Assembly (NCBI RefSeq): GCF_029227915.1
Contig: NC_079878.1
Location: 21,849,501-21,913,500, forward strand
Direction of reading: 5' to 3'
Length of the DNA stretch: 64,000 nucleotides
Source: Hydractinia symbiolongicarpus
Lineage: Eukaryota; Cnidaria; Hydrozoa; Anthoathecata; Hydractiniidae
This document shows positions 24,501 through 33,500 of this stretch, one piece after another; position 1 is the stretch's first letter, and the number at the start of each line of letters is the position of its first letter. Below the pieces are notes generated by a model that ran no database searches, was not told the origin of the DNA, and saw only the letters and a program-made list of their open reading frames with translations. A program made the position numbers and the translations under genes.

Positions 24501-25997
24501 TTCAGTTTTACTTGGTGTAGGATGTCTTACAATCAAATGCCATTTTATTTGGACGCAGTTGTATTTTAGCAGATGGCGATCGAAAGAGGGTTGTAGTTTG
24601 CCTACCAGTAATATGTAAAAAACAGTGCACACAGAAGATTTAACCCACCAACTTTGAAAACAGTGTCATGGCGCGTGGGCATTATAAGAAATTAAAAAAG
24701 TTATTTTAATGTCAGCCATATAAATGAATACACAAAAAACGCGATTACTTCTGAACTACAACATCAACGGTATGATATGTGATTAGCTACTTACCATCCA
24801 CACTTTCTCTTTCAGCCGCTGAGCAGACTTACACATGGATCATAGTTGGTATCATTGTCTTTTGTGTCGTGATTTTGGTTTTGGTTATCATATTGTGTGT
24901 TTGCAAGAAGAAAAGACATCAGAAAATGTAAGTAATGTCTCAAACAACCATTTCAACTTAGGAAAGGTAAAAAAGTATACTTTTCAAAAAAAAGCATCGA
25001 AAATTTTTTGCAGTTATTGAATGATTCAAACTAAGCTCCAAACTGATCTCATGTCAAATACTAAGTTTTAAAGCAAATAACAAACGATTTTTGCAGATAA
25101 TTCTTTTTTTTACAGATGATTCATGCATCTTTCTTAAGTAGGCCTGTTATATATCATGAAAATATAACAGGCCTACTTAAATGGAATAACTCCATATTAC
25201 TTTGAAATCATTCCAAGGACGTTAAAAATTATCTTCCTTTGTCATATCACCGCCTTCAATAATCGCCCCCATGTGTGAAAATAATTTTATCAGCCTAATT
25301 TTGAAATAAGTGCTTGGTCAGTTTTGGAAAGTAACAAATTTTCTTCATGTTATTAAATAAGCACTTGAGCGGTTACTAGAATTTAAAAAGAAAAGTATAC
25401 ATAAAATTAAATCTTCTGTTTTTTGGTTAAGTATTATGTATATAAATTTCTCAGGTAAAAGCTGCAACAAAGCAAGTATTGTTTTTTAAACTTGTAATAA
25501 TTTGTAGTGATTTAATAACCGCCCCCTCTTTAAGCGCCACCTAAATTTCGAAAACGTAAGCGCCCGGGTAATTAATAGAGGTAATACGGTATCTTTCCAG
25601 CAAGCTTCGACTTCATCGAGTAATCCAGAGGAAGTTTTGTTGCTTTAATAGTTTATAGGCATACGTGGTTAATCACAAAAAAGTTCACTATTTTGTTATC
25701 CACTATGTATACTCCCCACCACTAAACTTAAATATATAACAAGTTCTATATAAAATACACTTTTCATTATTGATGTTTGCGACACTACAAGTGTGTGCTT
25801 TTATGTCGTGATTCCTACTGCGACTTAGTGCGGTTCTGAATTTTCTTTTCAGGGCTGAAGATAAAACACTGCTGCCTAAGCGTAACAATCCAACGTTTCA
25901 GCCAAATGACGACGAAGAATTTCCTGTCGTGAGTTACGTTGATTGTGTTAAAGGTGGTCAAACCACACAAGCTCTCATCGTATCACAAGAAATTTAA
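6455..25997 (+). CDS. mosaic type I transmembrane receptor (EMI, EGF, cbEGF, sushi, Ig, ephrin-receptor-like)
   Basis: Eighteen coding exons join with matching phases at every junction into 7,419 nt (2,472 residues plus stop). Order by residue: signal peptide 1-20; EMI about 26-97; EGF 98-128; seven cbEGF 129-428; sushi 429-486 and 487-549; EGF 550-580; unassigned ectodomain about 581-2005, with a cysteine-rich region and glycine zipper 1534-1561 and a furin-like RERR site at 1804-1807; Ig 2006-2087 and 2090-2184; an unassigned, possibly SEA-like stretch 2185-2312; ephrin-receptor-like cysteine module 2313-2370; TM 2395-2417; tail 2418-2472. The design is that of a cell-surface adhesion or ligand-binding receptor acting outside the cell; cbEGF runs stiffen with calcium. 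No enzyme motif was seen. I do not recognise an orthologue. The whole frame is open with consensus splice sites, so it looks functional. Confidence 0.88.
6720..6830 (+). CDS. exon 2: N-terminal EMI-type segment
   Basis: Preceded by CGTTTGCAG and followed by donor GTTTGG. It encodes a Tyr/Arg-rich stretch ending [12 protein letters not shown], which runs into the EMI core of exon 3. Phases 2 in, 2 out fit both neighbours directly although intron 2 is 5.7 kb. Confidence 0.75.
7000..7140 (+). repeat. MITE half copy related to 2760-3058
   Basis: Reads GGATTCTCACAAAGCC then GACGGCGAATTCGCC and CTGAGCATGCGG, matching the right arm of the 2760-3058 element read on the minus strand. Confidence 0.6.
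7180..7560 (+). repeat. interspersed repeat, copy 1 of 2
   Basis: Shares long stretches with 9600-9970, for example CAAAAGCCAACTTGGTT, CACTCACTTCTTGGTC, CGAGGTTCGAGCGAT and GCTAAATTCCAGGA in the same order. Non-coding; lies inside intron 2. Confidence 0.75.
9600..9970 (+). repeat. interspersed repeat, copy 2 of 2
   Basis: Direct repeat of 7180-7560 in the same orientation, 2.4 kb apart, with scattered substitutions and small indels. Probably two insertions or a local duplication of one non-autonomous element. Confidence 0.75.
10350..11790 (+). repeat. degenerate tandem repeat, about 12 units of about 100 bp
   Basis: A core close to GGACTGTATGCAATATATCA then AAAATAACTGATTTTGTTG recurs near 10372, 10452, 10593, 10684, 10777, 10866, 10970, 11070, 11153, 11258, 11480, 11566 and 11710. 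Spacing is mostly 85-120 bp. Units are strongly diverged, so this is an old satellite-like array. Confidence 0.65.
12501..12604 (+). CDS. exon 3: EMI domain core
   Basis: Acceptor TAATTTTTAG, donor GTAAGT. It encodes [16 protein letters not shown] followed by a further Cys, the CC-x-GW signature of EMI domains found at the N-terminus of emilins, multimerins and MEGF/Draper-like receptors. The usual first EMI cysteine is not evident. Confidence 0.75.
13238..13330 (+). CDS. exon 4: EGF domain 1
   Basis: Six cysteines in the pattern of a short EGF/laminin-type module ([10 protein letters not shown], then [12 protein letters not shown]) directly after the EMI domain, as in MEGF and Draper proteins. 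No calcium-binding DxxEC motif. Phase 1 at both ends. Confidence 0.85.
13427..13555 (+). CDS. exon 5: cbEGF 1
   Basis: Starts DINEC and contains [16 protein letters not shown], the classical calcium-binding EGF pattern. Phase 1-1 exon, acceptor TATTACTAG. Confidence 0.9.
13694..13840 (+). CDS. exon 6: cbEGF 2
   Basis: Starts DVNEC and includes [16 protein letters not shown]. The loop between the first cysteines is longer and holds two extra Cys ([10 protein letters not shown]), unlike its neighbours. Phase 1-1. Confidence 0.88.
14546..14671 (+). CDS. exon 7: cbEGF 3
   Basis: Starts DINEC and includes [18 protein letters not shown]. Acceptor TTTTTTTTAG, donor GTAGT. Phase 1-1. Confidence 0.9.
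   Translation, partial: TLTNVPHPHLTHAVVIVTIHPVHSPAIVQLVTDYLQIRRPV
14767..15018 (+). CDS. exon 8: cbEGF 4 and 5
   Basis: Two complete cbEGF units in one exon, opening DIDEC and, after CGD, INEC; the second contains [17 protein letters not shown]. The only exon with two units, suggesting loss of the phase-1 intron between them. Confidence 0.9.
15709..15831 (+). CDS. exon 9: cbEGF 6
   Basis: DINEC start and [18 protein letters not shown], complete six-cysteine unit. Phase 1-1. Confidence 0.9.
15930..16052 (+). CDS. exon 10: cbEGF 7
   Basis: DVDEC start and [18 protein letters not shown], complete unit. Last of the uninterrupted cbEGF run. Phase 1-1. Confidence 0.9.
16493..16666 (+). CDS. exon 11: sushi (CCP) domain 1
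   Basis: Four cysteines in sushi spacing with [13 protein letters not shown] and a Trp before the last Cys ([10 protein letters not shown]). Sushi after cbEGF repeats is common in animal adhesion proteins. Phase 1-1. Confidence 0.85.
17412..17600 (+). CDS. exon 12: sushi (CCP) domain 2
   Basis: [11 protein letters not shown] opening, [13 protein letters not shown] middle and a WTNEDTKC end fit a sushi module. Intron 11 before it is 745 bp. Phase 1-1. Confidence 0.82.
17949..19243 (+). CDS. exon 13: EGF domain plus start of unassigned ectodomain
   Basis: Opens with an EGF ([13 protein letters not shown], then [13 protein letters not shown]). The remaining 400 residues are beta-rich, open with a possible Ig-like or calx-type sandwich ([23 protein letters not shown]), and are not assignable by eye. 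The reading frame runs open upstream of the acceptor too, but EGF homology and TTCATGTAG place the exon start here. Confidence 0.82.
19787..19928 (+). CDS. exon 14: unassigned ectodomain linker
   Basis: Encodes 47 residues from [18 protein letters not shown] on. Acceptor TCTCTTTTAG, donor GTATAT. It joins exon 13 in phase 0 and exon 15 in phase 1. Confidence 0.75.
20256..24152 (+). CDS. exon 15: giant ectodomain exon with glycine zipper, furin-like site and two Ig domains
   Basis: A single 3.9-kb exon encoding residues 1029-2327. In order: alpha/beta region with coiled-coil-prone helices; a cysteine cluster ([19 protein letters not shown]); the glycine zipper [20 protein letters not shown] and onward at 1534-1561; a second cysteine cluster ([16 protein letters not shown]); a helical segment; the basic site RERR followed by Ser at 1804-1808; further helices; two Ig-like domains (CysWTyr-x-Cys cores, GNYICEV and SGYYYC); and about 130 residues possibly SEA-like. 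Many N-x-S/T sites indicate a glycosylated extracellular chain. Frame is fully open. The exon is strikingly larger than the EGF and sushi exons. Confidence 0.85.
21737..21869 (+). other. glycine zipper hydrophobic segment in the ectodomain
   Basis: Residues 1528-1566 are hydrophobic, with Gly at 1534, 1538, 1542, 1544, 1545, 1549, 1553, 1557 and 1561: two GxxxG runs separated by a PGG turn. It is bracketed by cysteine clusters. Such a pattern favours tight helix packing or membrane insertion and is unexpected in a soluble ectodomain. Confidence 0.8.
24153..24248 (+). repeat. intron 15 with GTTT microsatellite
   Basis: A 96-bp intron largely made of a (TTTG)n tract at about 24180-24220, between donor GTATGT and acceptor CAACGTTTAG. 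Confidence 0.8.
24249..24428 (+). CDS. exon 16: ephrin-receptor-like / TNFR-like cysteine module
   Basis: [20 protein letters not shown] followed by HTYCKKC matches the ephrin-receptor-like (GCC2/GCC3) module seen in SVEP1, Eph receptors and scube proteins. It lies just outside the membrane helix. Confidence 0.88.
24816..24927 (+). CDS. exon 17: transmembrane helix
   Basis: [20 protein letters not shown] then CVC and KKKRH: a 23-residue hydrophobic helix with a basic stop-transfer anchor on its C-terminal side, giving a type I topology. Donor GTAAGT, phase 2 out. Confidence 0.92.
24928..25852 (+). other. intron 17
   Basis: A 925-bp intron containing a perfect 19-bp inverted repeat (25134-25152 with 25162-25180, 9-base loop). 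The rest is unremarkable AT-rich DNA. Confidence 0.8.
25134..25180. repeat. perfect 19-bp hairpin
   Basis: TTAAGTAGGCCTGTTATAT is followed after ATCATGAAA by its exact reverse complement. The rest of the intron shows no such structure. Confidence 0.9.
25853..25997 (+). CDS. exon 18: cytoplasmic tail and stop codon
   Basis: Encodes 48 residues ending VSQEI and a TAA stop. EDKTLL fits the acidic dileucine sorting motif and NNPTF resembles an NPxF/Y clathrin-adaptor motif. Acceptor TTTTCTTTTCAG. Completes the 55-residue tail begun in exon 17. Confidence 0.88.
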
Positions 25998-28900
25998 TAT
26001 ATTTTGTTTGCTTGTTTGTTTCTTTGTATACATTTTTAAAGTTTGCAACAATATAGTTGTGAATCGTCATATTACCAGGAAATGCGCTTATGGGTCGTAT
26101 AACTTTTAACGTATTTCGATTTTGAGAAACGTCACCTGTACATTTTCTTTGATTATCCACTTATCTTGCAATTATTTAGATACGAATTTATTATCCCTCC
26201 ATCCAGTTTTTGTTTCTCACATTTTCTTATTTTATTACGATGTTCAAAGTTTAAGGACGATATCTTAAAGTATATAATGTTTTTTTGTAATTGTAAAGGT
26301 TTTTTAGCCATCAGGTACCAAAAAATTACCCAAAATGTGATAAGACGCGACTCTGGTTTAGTTTATTTTGTTGTGCCTTCAAGCATTGTTAAGAGACCAA
26401 ATGTTGTTATTTTTAACAGTTCAGTATTTAAGAGTTTTCAAGGGAAAAGGATTTGAAATTTAAATACTCTTAAATACTCTTGAAGTGAAGTGAAATTCGC
26501 GACAGTTCACCCTTTTGCAGCGAAGAAGTTGGGCCGGCATTTAAAAAAATAAAAGTAATTCACAAGTTTTAGCGGGTCAGCTAGGCGTCGTGAGGCGTCG
26601 CATTTATGCAGGAGAAGTAGAACCATTTAGTTTTGCAGAGAATTCCTCCTACTTTCAGAAAAATTCGGCCACATTGTTTAAAATCCAATTCAAAAATTAA
26701 TTCCCTTACGGATGTGTAAAAAAAAATTAACATGTTTGGGATCCAATGTATATATAACATACGCTTTTATTTTATTTTTTATTTGTCTCATCATCTTGTT
26801 ATTCTTTTGCTTTGTATATAGTTAAAAAAAGGACGTCATATGTAATGCTGGTTTTTTATGTGCTTCTTTATATAACGAGATAACTACAAAGATTCTTATT
26901 ATGACTTAATATCTTATCATAGCATAATTGTTACCACACGAAATAAAGTGAAATTAAGAACCTGTCCATAAGCATTTAAACTTATTTTTTTGTGTTGAAA
27001 GACTCGATCTGTCCAATTCTCTGTCCGTTTGAGACAATAGTCAAAACAGACTAGTTTAAGCTAAGTCCTTTTTTCCCTCTGGTTGTCTTCTAAAGGCTAT
27101 TGTTTTTCTACTGAAGCAGTAGCTAGTCTCAAGGCAAGTTTGTCATGTTATTTGTACGATATTAAAAGACATTTGATCAGCAGTGACTGATTTTTTTCTA
27201 CCTGATTGGCCAACATTGAATTTTTGCTGGTATTCTGTTAGTAAACTTACTAAAACTTCCAAAGTGCGTCCAAAAATCAAGTAACAAATGTCTTAATAAA
27301 CCCTGTCATTAAACTATCAGTGCGCAATCATTTTGCCGTAATGTATCCTGAAATTTCACAATGTAATTAAAAGAAAGAGCATTCAAAAAAAGGAACAAAA
27401 ATAAAATTTCAGCACAAACTGAATTCACTTTGCACTTTAATTATTTAAAGAGGAATTTAATAAAGGGGGATAAATTAATATAGCATTTGATGCACAGGGT
27501 ACAAAATTTGTTGCTTGTGTATGTTATTAACGGTGGTGAGAGGACAAGTCGTCATATTGTGTTACAAAAATGGTAATTTATGTGTTTTTCAGCAATTAGC
27601 CGTCTTCTGGTGTCCAACTGTTTTAGGTTCGCCGAGACCAACGCGTGAGTATCTACTTCTGGCACATTTTCTTTATGCTTATCAAGGATATCGATACATT
27701 TCTAAATCACAGCTTATTTTTTTAGAAGTTTTCTCTTTACCTTTTCCAAGGGTCTCTGTAGAGTTATCTCTAAAATTTTCTTGTGTCTCTTCGTCAAAGT
27801 TTTCTGTTTTGTTGGTAAATTGACGTCGCGTAGAATGTTTTCACGGGGAGCGAAATTTTGTTTTTCGTTTTTTTCGCGTTTATTTATTCCCTAACCCCCT
27901 GACTGCATAAATGCGCTATTTAAATTTGTTAAAAAACAATGAAATATAATTGTGTGACGTTCTCGTTATATAATAATTAAGCCCGCATGGTCTGTGATAA
28001 AGTTTCTAGCGCTTTCTCTTCTTTTCAAAAATCTTCACAAATAAGTTCGCGCTGCGGAAGAATTTTTTCATGCGCAAGTTAGTCTCCAGTCCGTTTGTTT
28101 GTTTTAATTGTACAAAGGTGAAAGACTATGCTTTAAGTTTATCTAGTTGGGCATCATTGGACAATCCTAATTAACTTACCAGGGGGTGGGTAAAATTGAC
28201 AAACTCTGATTTTTTTAAAAAAGCAGCAATGAACCCTCCCCTTTCTTATTATCTTCTGTAAAAACATAACTTTGTTAATGTACAATTCGTAAATAATCGT
28301 AGTATGAAACAAAATAGAAGTACAAAACAAGATTTTTCGATGTCCCTATCTCCCACGAAAATGCAACCTGGTTAATCTTTCGCACGAAACTAAAAATATA
28401 AACATTCGAATTTCAACTTAGTAGAAAGAAGAAGGTTCTTGCGATAACGACGCGAAAATACAGCGTTTTTATCTTGGAATTTCTCAATTTACGTTGATTA
28501 TTAAAAAACGTTGCAAAGTGTATCAACTTTGAAGTGCAATTGCCAGGGGTGAGGTTTTTCTATTTTTTCTAATTTTGTTGTTTCCACTTTGCAGAGGATA
28601 TTATTTTAATACTTAAAGACTGTCAAACGCATTTTTAGTTGTTAAATATTTTTTTGGAAGGTCAATTTGTACAGGGCGTAAAATAGGGTATTTTAGCCCG
28701 TTTTAACCATGTTTTGATAGCGCATTTGCCAGGGCAATTTCTTTTTAGTTTTTATTAGGTTTAGGTTTTCTACAGAGCTTACGTGCTATATTTATGGAAT
28801 CATTGACTGTCAGTAAGAAAATGTGAAGTATTTTTAAGAAAATGCACCTCAAAGAAAAAAAAATTGTTTTTTTTGTGTCGTGCGCCATATATTTTCACAT

Positions 28901-29310
28901 GCAAAGTCGTTCTACTGTAAGAAAACTCCCTGTTTTTCGATTTTTTTTCTAAAATGGTAGCAAAACATGTCGTTAAATTCTACGCAACGAATTATCGACC
29001 TACTTGTTATTGTTTTTATTTGATTGACAAAACACATGTTTTTCATAAACGCCCACATGCTATGGTATAGATCGTAGAAACTTTGCCCATTTTGGGTTTT
29101 CGCTTCTTTTACAAGCTCTCGTCCATGTTGTGCCCTCAGCGACCTCCAATTTTCTTCGATTGCAGTGACATAAATTTTGCGGTTCTCGACCAGGGCTTTC
29201 TCTTTCTCCGCTGTTATTTTTGCAGGACTTATCAGTTTTGTCTCACAGACAAACTCTCTTTCCGCACAAAGTAAAACGCTGTTTAATTTGTTTCTACTTC
29301 CCATCTATTA
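25998..29310. other. 3' UTR and intergenic DNA
   Basis: Candidate AATAAA signals lie at 26548-26553 and 26942-26947; the true poly(A) site cannot be chosen. The rest shows no recognisable gene except a weak 130-codon minus-strand frame at 28912-29304. Confidence 0.4.
28912..29304 (-). CDS. possible small ORF, unrecognised
   Basis: A 130-codon frame starting MGSRNKLNSVLLCAEREFVC, rich in Glu/Lys/Arg in its first 80 residues and predicted helical by eye (ITAEKEKALVENRKIYV). It ends at TAA-flanked sequence and lies immediately upstream of a TIR element. No family recognised; it could be a chance frame or a transposon leftover. Confidence 0.25.
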   Translation of the reverse strand: MGSRNKLNSVLLCAEREFVCETKLISPAKITAEKEKALVENRKIYVTAIEENWRSLRAQHGRELVKEAKTQNGQSFYDLYHSMWAFMKNMCFVNQIKTITSRSIIRCVEFNDMFCYHFRKKIEKQGVFLQ

Positions 29311-30027
29311 AGGCCAAGCAAACCAGTCCAAAATTTCAGCCAACACACTTTTCCAATGTTGGATGAAATGTTGGATGAAAACTTCATGTTGGATGAAGTA
29401 AGATTTTAGGTTTGTGGGCACTTCTTACATCCAACATTTGAACGTGTGAAATTTTGGTCGTTTGTTTCATTATTTAATAACAAAATGGCGAACGACAAGA
29501 TGTGTGTGTAGTGTTTGATGTGTTGCTGAACACGTGGTAAAACAAGAGAATGGATAACGAAGAGAGGGCAAAATGGATATTTTAATAATTTTTATAATAT
29601 CATAAATCACTGCTAGAAGACATTTTCGTTTAGCCCTGTTCTGCCCGTAATTGCAAATGATATTTTTTTTATTGACGCATTCGTAAATGTAGTTGTAAAC
29701 ATTCCATTGACTAAATTAAATATTTTCGAACGTCGTTTCGAACGTTGTAACGTTCGAAATCCACAGACATTGTAGATGTTGGACATAACATACCACCAAA
29801 CCAATCCAACATGAAAAATAATGCATTTGAAATAGAGACTTTTTTTGATCTTTCCGAAATTGTTAGATGAAATGTTTAACAGCAATCAAACTTCAACAAA
29901 CATCATCCAACACAATTTTTGTCTCCTTTCTTAAAATTTTCAAAATTTTTTAAAAGCGCAAACATTTCATCCAACATCACAAAAAGTGAATGTTGGATGA
30001 AATGTTGAACTGGTTTGCCCTGGCCTT
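29311..30027. mobile_element. 0.7-kb TIR element
   Basis: Left end AGGCCAAGCAAACCAG with following CAACAC and right end, read on the other strand, AGGCCAGGGCAAACCAG with CATCCAACAT are inverted repeats. The motif CATCCAACAT or ATGTTGGATG recurs many times inside. No coding capacity; a MITE-like derivative. Confidence 0.7.
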
Positions 30028-30159
30028 TGGTTTTTTAATTCCGCTATTCTATTTTATTTGTCAGACAGGCACTTACGTATACAAATAAACCTTTTCGAAT
30101 AAAATACACGTCAAGGCGTTGGTGACTACCGCAAAATAAACACACAAAAAGCATAACAG

Positions 30160-30385
30160 CTTTTTGTTTGCTCGAATTGATACAACATTTTAGCCAACAT
30201 TTTTGAGCTTCCCACATGTTTCATGACATGACAAACGGGACCAACATGTTGATGGCAAAGTTAGCCAACATAATTATCTTCAACAAACATCATCCAGCAC
30301 AATTTTTGTCTTCTTTCTTAAAATTTTCAAAATTTTTTAAAAGCGCAAACATTTCATCCAACATCACAAAAAGTGTTTGGTATGT
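30160..30385. repeat. partial second copy of the 29.3-30.0 kb element
   Basis: The stretch 30270-30375 repeats 29890-29992 almost exactly (CAACAAACATCATCCA, TTAAAATTTTCAAAATTTTT, GCGCAAACATTTCATCCAAC). It lacks both ends. Confidence 0.8.
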
Positions 30386-30563
30386 TTCTGTGCAGAACTA
30401 AGAAAATAGCTAGCTATTTTTTATTAAGTTTATTTTACCAGAAAACTTGATATAAGTGTTATAATTTATTTGCATAGGTATAGATTATATTTTGGTGTCA
30501 ATTATAACATACTTTCGTGTATGTCACTAAAGTCGAAAATCACCAGTTCGTTTTGTAGCCCCT

Positions 30564-33500
30564 TTAATGCATAAAAAAGGTCTTATGTACACACGTGCAT
30601 TTGACACCGTTAATTGTGAATTCTTTGTATTGTGTACCATAGTTGATATAATATCGTTTTGTTTCACTAGCTTCGCACTGGAGCTGTCCACACTTGACAT
30701 TGCTATAACACGAAATATAACATTAACAAAATTAAGATAGAATATAACTTTTTAAGAATATTTTCGAATTTACCTTGTGGTACAAGAGATGTTTTTTGTT
30801 GAATCACATGTTCCATAGCCACTCAGATTTGCGCTGTTCAATTCTGACCAACAGATATCATTAGCTTTCTTTGCGTCTAAGAAATGTTCAATGAGATAAC
30901 TTATCATTCTTTACGTTTAAAAATCGCACCGGTGACGAGCAATAACATTTTAGAATAAAAGACGCCGAAAAAATAGGTAGCCAAATGTAAAATTATGAAC
31001 TTATGGCTTTATGGCCTCAGTAGTTGTTAGATGAAATAATTTTCCAATAATTAACGACCCATTTATCGAAAAACTGTAAGGTTAAAAGTTACGACAAGTT
31101 ATTATTTTAAAATAAAAACGGAACAAAATAGTTAATGTCCAGTATAATACTCTGGGTAAAAACAGTATCTTTTTGTTATTGCGAATATGTTTGAGAAATA
31201 CTAAACAGGATTTGTTAATAATAGAACTGTACAAAACTAAAGAAGACAACAACATGGTTTATAGATTTGTTTAGAACGTGTTTAATTATTTTACATGCCA
31301 GTTTTAAGGAAAAGGGAACATTGAAGATAACGTTTTTGTGTAGGCGATATATAAAACGCCCGCTATGACGAGTTATAGCTATCATTGTTATTACTTTTGC
31401 AAAAGAGGAAATAATATGGTAACCGGCTCATTATGCCCAAACGGGTTAATCCGGATAGACTTTTGATCTTGAGGCGTAAATTTAACATTTCCATTGATAG
31501 TTAAGGATAAACAATGTTTTTTAGCTGGTACAAAGAAATACGTACAGTTCGACATTTAGTATAATCACATTATATCTAGAACCAGTAAACCGGGATAAAT
31601 CATTACCGTGGATCTGCTTTTCACCGTGGTTCTACGCTAGGTTCCACACAAAAGTATTTCAACTTATGGATTTTTATGTAGTTATTTTAATAAGTGCTGT
31701 TAGCACTTTTGTTTTGTTTTTACATTATAACATTCAAACGAACCAATCAGCGCACAACAGTTCAAAATTGGACTCGAATTAAAACGGATTGTACCCTTCG
31801 CTCGCCATTTAAATATTTCAAGAAGCATAACGAGTGCAGGATTTTCCTGGATATGCGTCATTAGACATATAGACTTATCTTTATTTGACAAAGTAAGTTT
31901 AATAAGAAACCTATTAGGAAAGTTTAAGAAATGCGAGAGATATTCTAGGTTCCTCCCTAGATTAGATAAGGGGTAACGTATTCATACCAGCATTCCATAA
32001 ACTGCGACACTGGTGATAATATGTTTTCGCGCATTCTCCATTATAACAGTAACTGTTTATATCCTAAAAAAGTCAACAAACTTGTTGAAAATATGTTTTG
32101 CTCGATGTCAAAACATTAATATTTGGATTTAAGTCAACTTACTTTCCAATGTGTTGCGCTACTTTCTTTGTACCCATGCCATTGCACGTCATCATCCGAA
32201 TACATAAGGATAGCCTGTTATCCAATTCCAATAGGTTCCCTTCATTCTAACTTGGGAGACTTCCACACGCTAAGACATATAATTGAAACTATTGTTTAAG
32301 AAAACTTCTCTTGGCTACTTCCCCACACAAAAATTTCAAGACAAGCATTTTTTAGCGATTTCACAAAGTTTGCAAAAAGCATCAGCTCTGGAATTCTCCG
32401 CAGCTAGTGCAGGGCAAAAGTTTTTTCAGATGCTTGGCTTAGATAAGCAGCATTTAAATTTCGATAGTGGCACTTTCTAACACGTACGCTTTAAGGAATA
32501 ATCCACGTCCCAGTTCACAAGACCCTGAAATCTTATGACCACAAGACCCTGAAATCTTACGCCTGGGGGAGAAAGGTCGGGATTTTCCGCTTTGTCTCAG
32601 TATATTTTATGGATGGTTTTAGGCATCCAGACTCCTTTTTTTAACTGCAGCTACCAATTCAACTTTAAATACAAAAACCATTAATGAACCATTATTGTAT
32701 AACTAACTTTTATAGCTCCTATGTTTTATTTAATGAACCGGTTTTTTATATAGAAAGAAACGCTCGTGATATAATTTGCTGTTTCTGAAATCGTTGTTTA
32801 TAAAAATAAATCAGTTGCGTTCGTTTAAGCACCACAAACATATTTTATTTTTCATCAAACTTTAGTGGTAGCCAGTAATATTGTGTCAATTCTTTATCCT
32901 TAAGAACGATCCATTTTTGAAAAGAGCCCTTTTTCGGTCAACAAATAATGAACTTCTCGAAACTTGAGCGGCGATTGATGGTTAAAGACAAGACCTAGAT
33001 GGTTTATGTGTACGTATCCTCTTTCAAATATGCGAAAAGGACTTTTCACTACCTACTTCCCGAGTTATGGTGTTGAATTACGACGGTTTGTGCCGAATTT
33101 TGCCTGGATATATCACTTTAAGGGCTAAGGTTCTCACATTTTTAGACAAGAATCATTAATTTCTCGTGAATGGTTGCAACTTAGTTCCAAAACGTTATTT
33201 GAGAGTATTAAATTTAAAAATATATAGTACTTTGTAATCTTACCTTTCCAAAATCAATTTTAAACCAACTACCATCTGTTTTGCTCTTCGCACACCAACC
33301 GTTTTTGTTTATACGAATGTTTTCTATACTGTCTTTTTCTTCTTTGTAATTTCCCGCAAAAAAAGCAGAATCGGAAGTTTGCCATTAGTAAAACCAAGAG
33401 GAAGTATACAGTCTAAAATTGAAAAATATGACAGCAAAATTATAACGGAACTTTGACTTAATTTAAATGATGTATTTTCACGGATAACGGGTCCTAGAAA

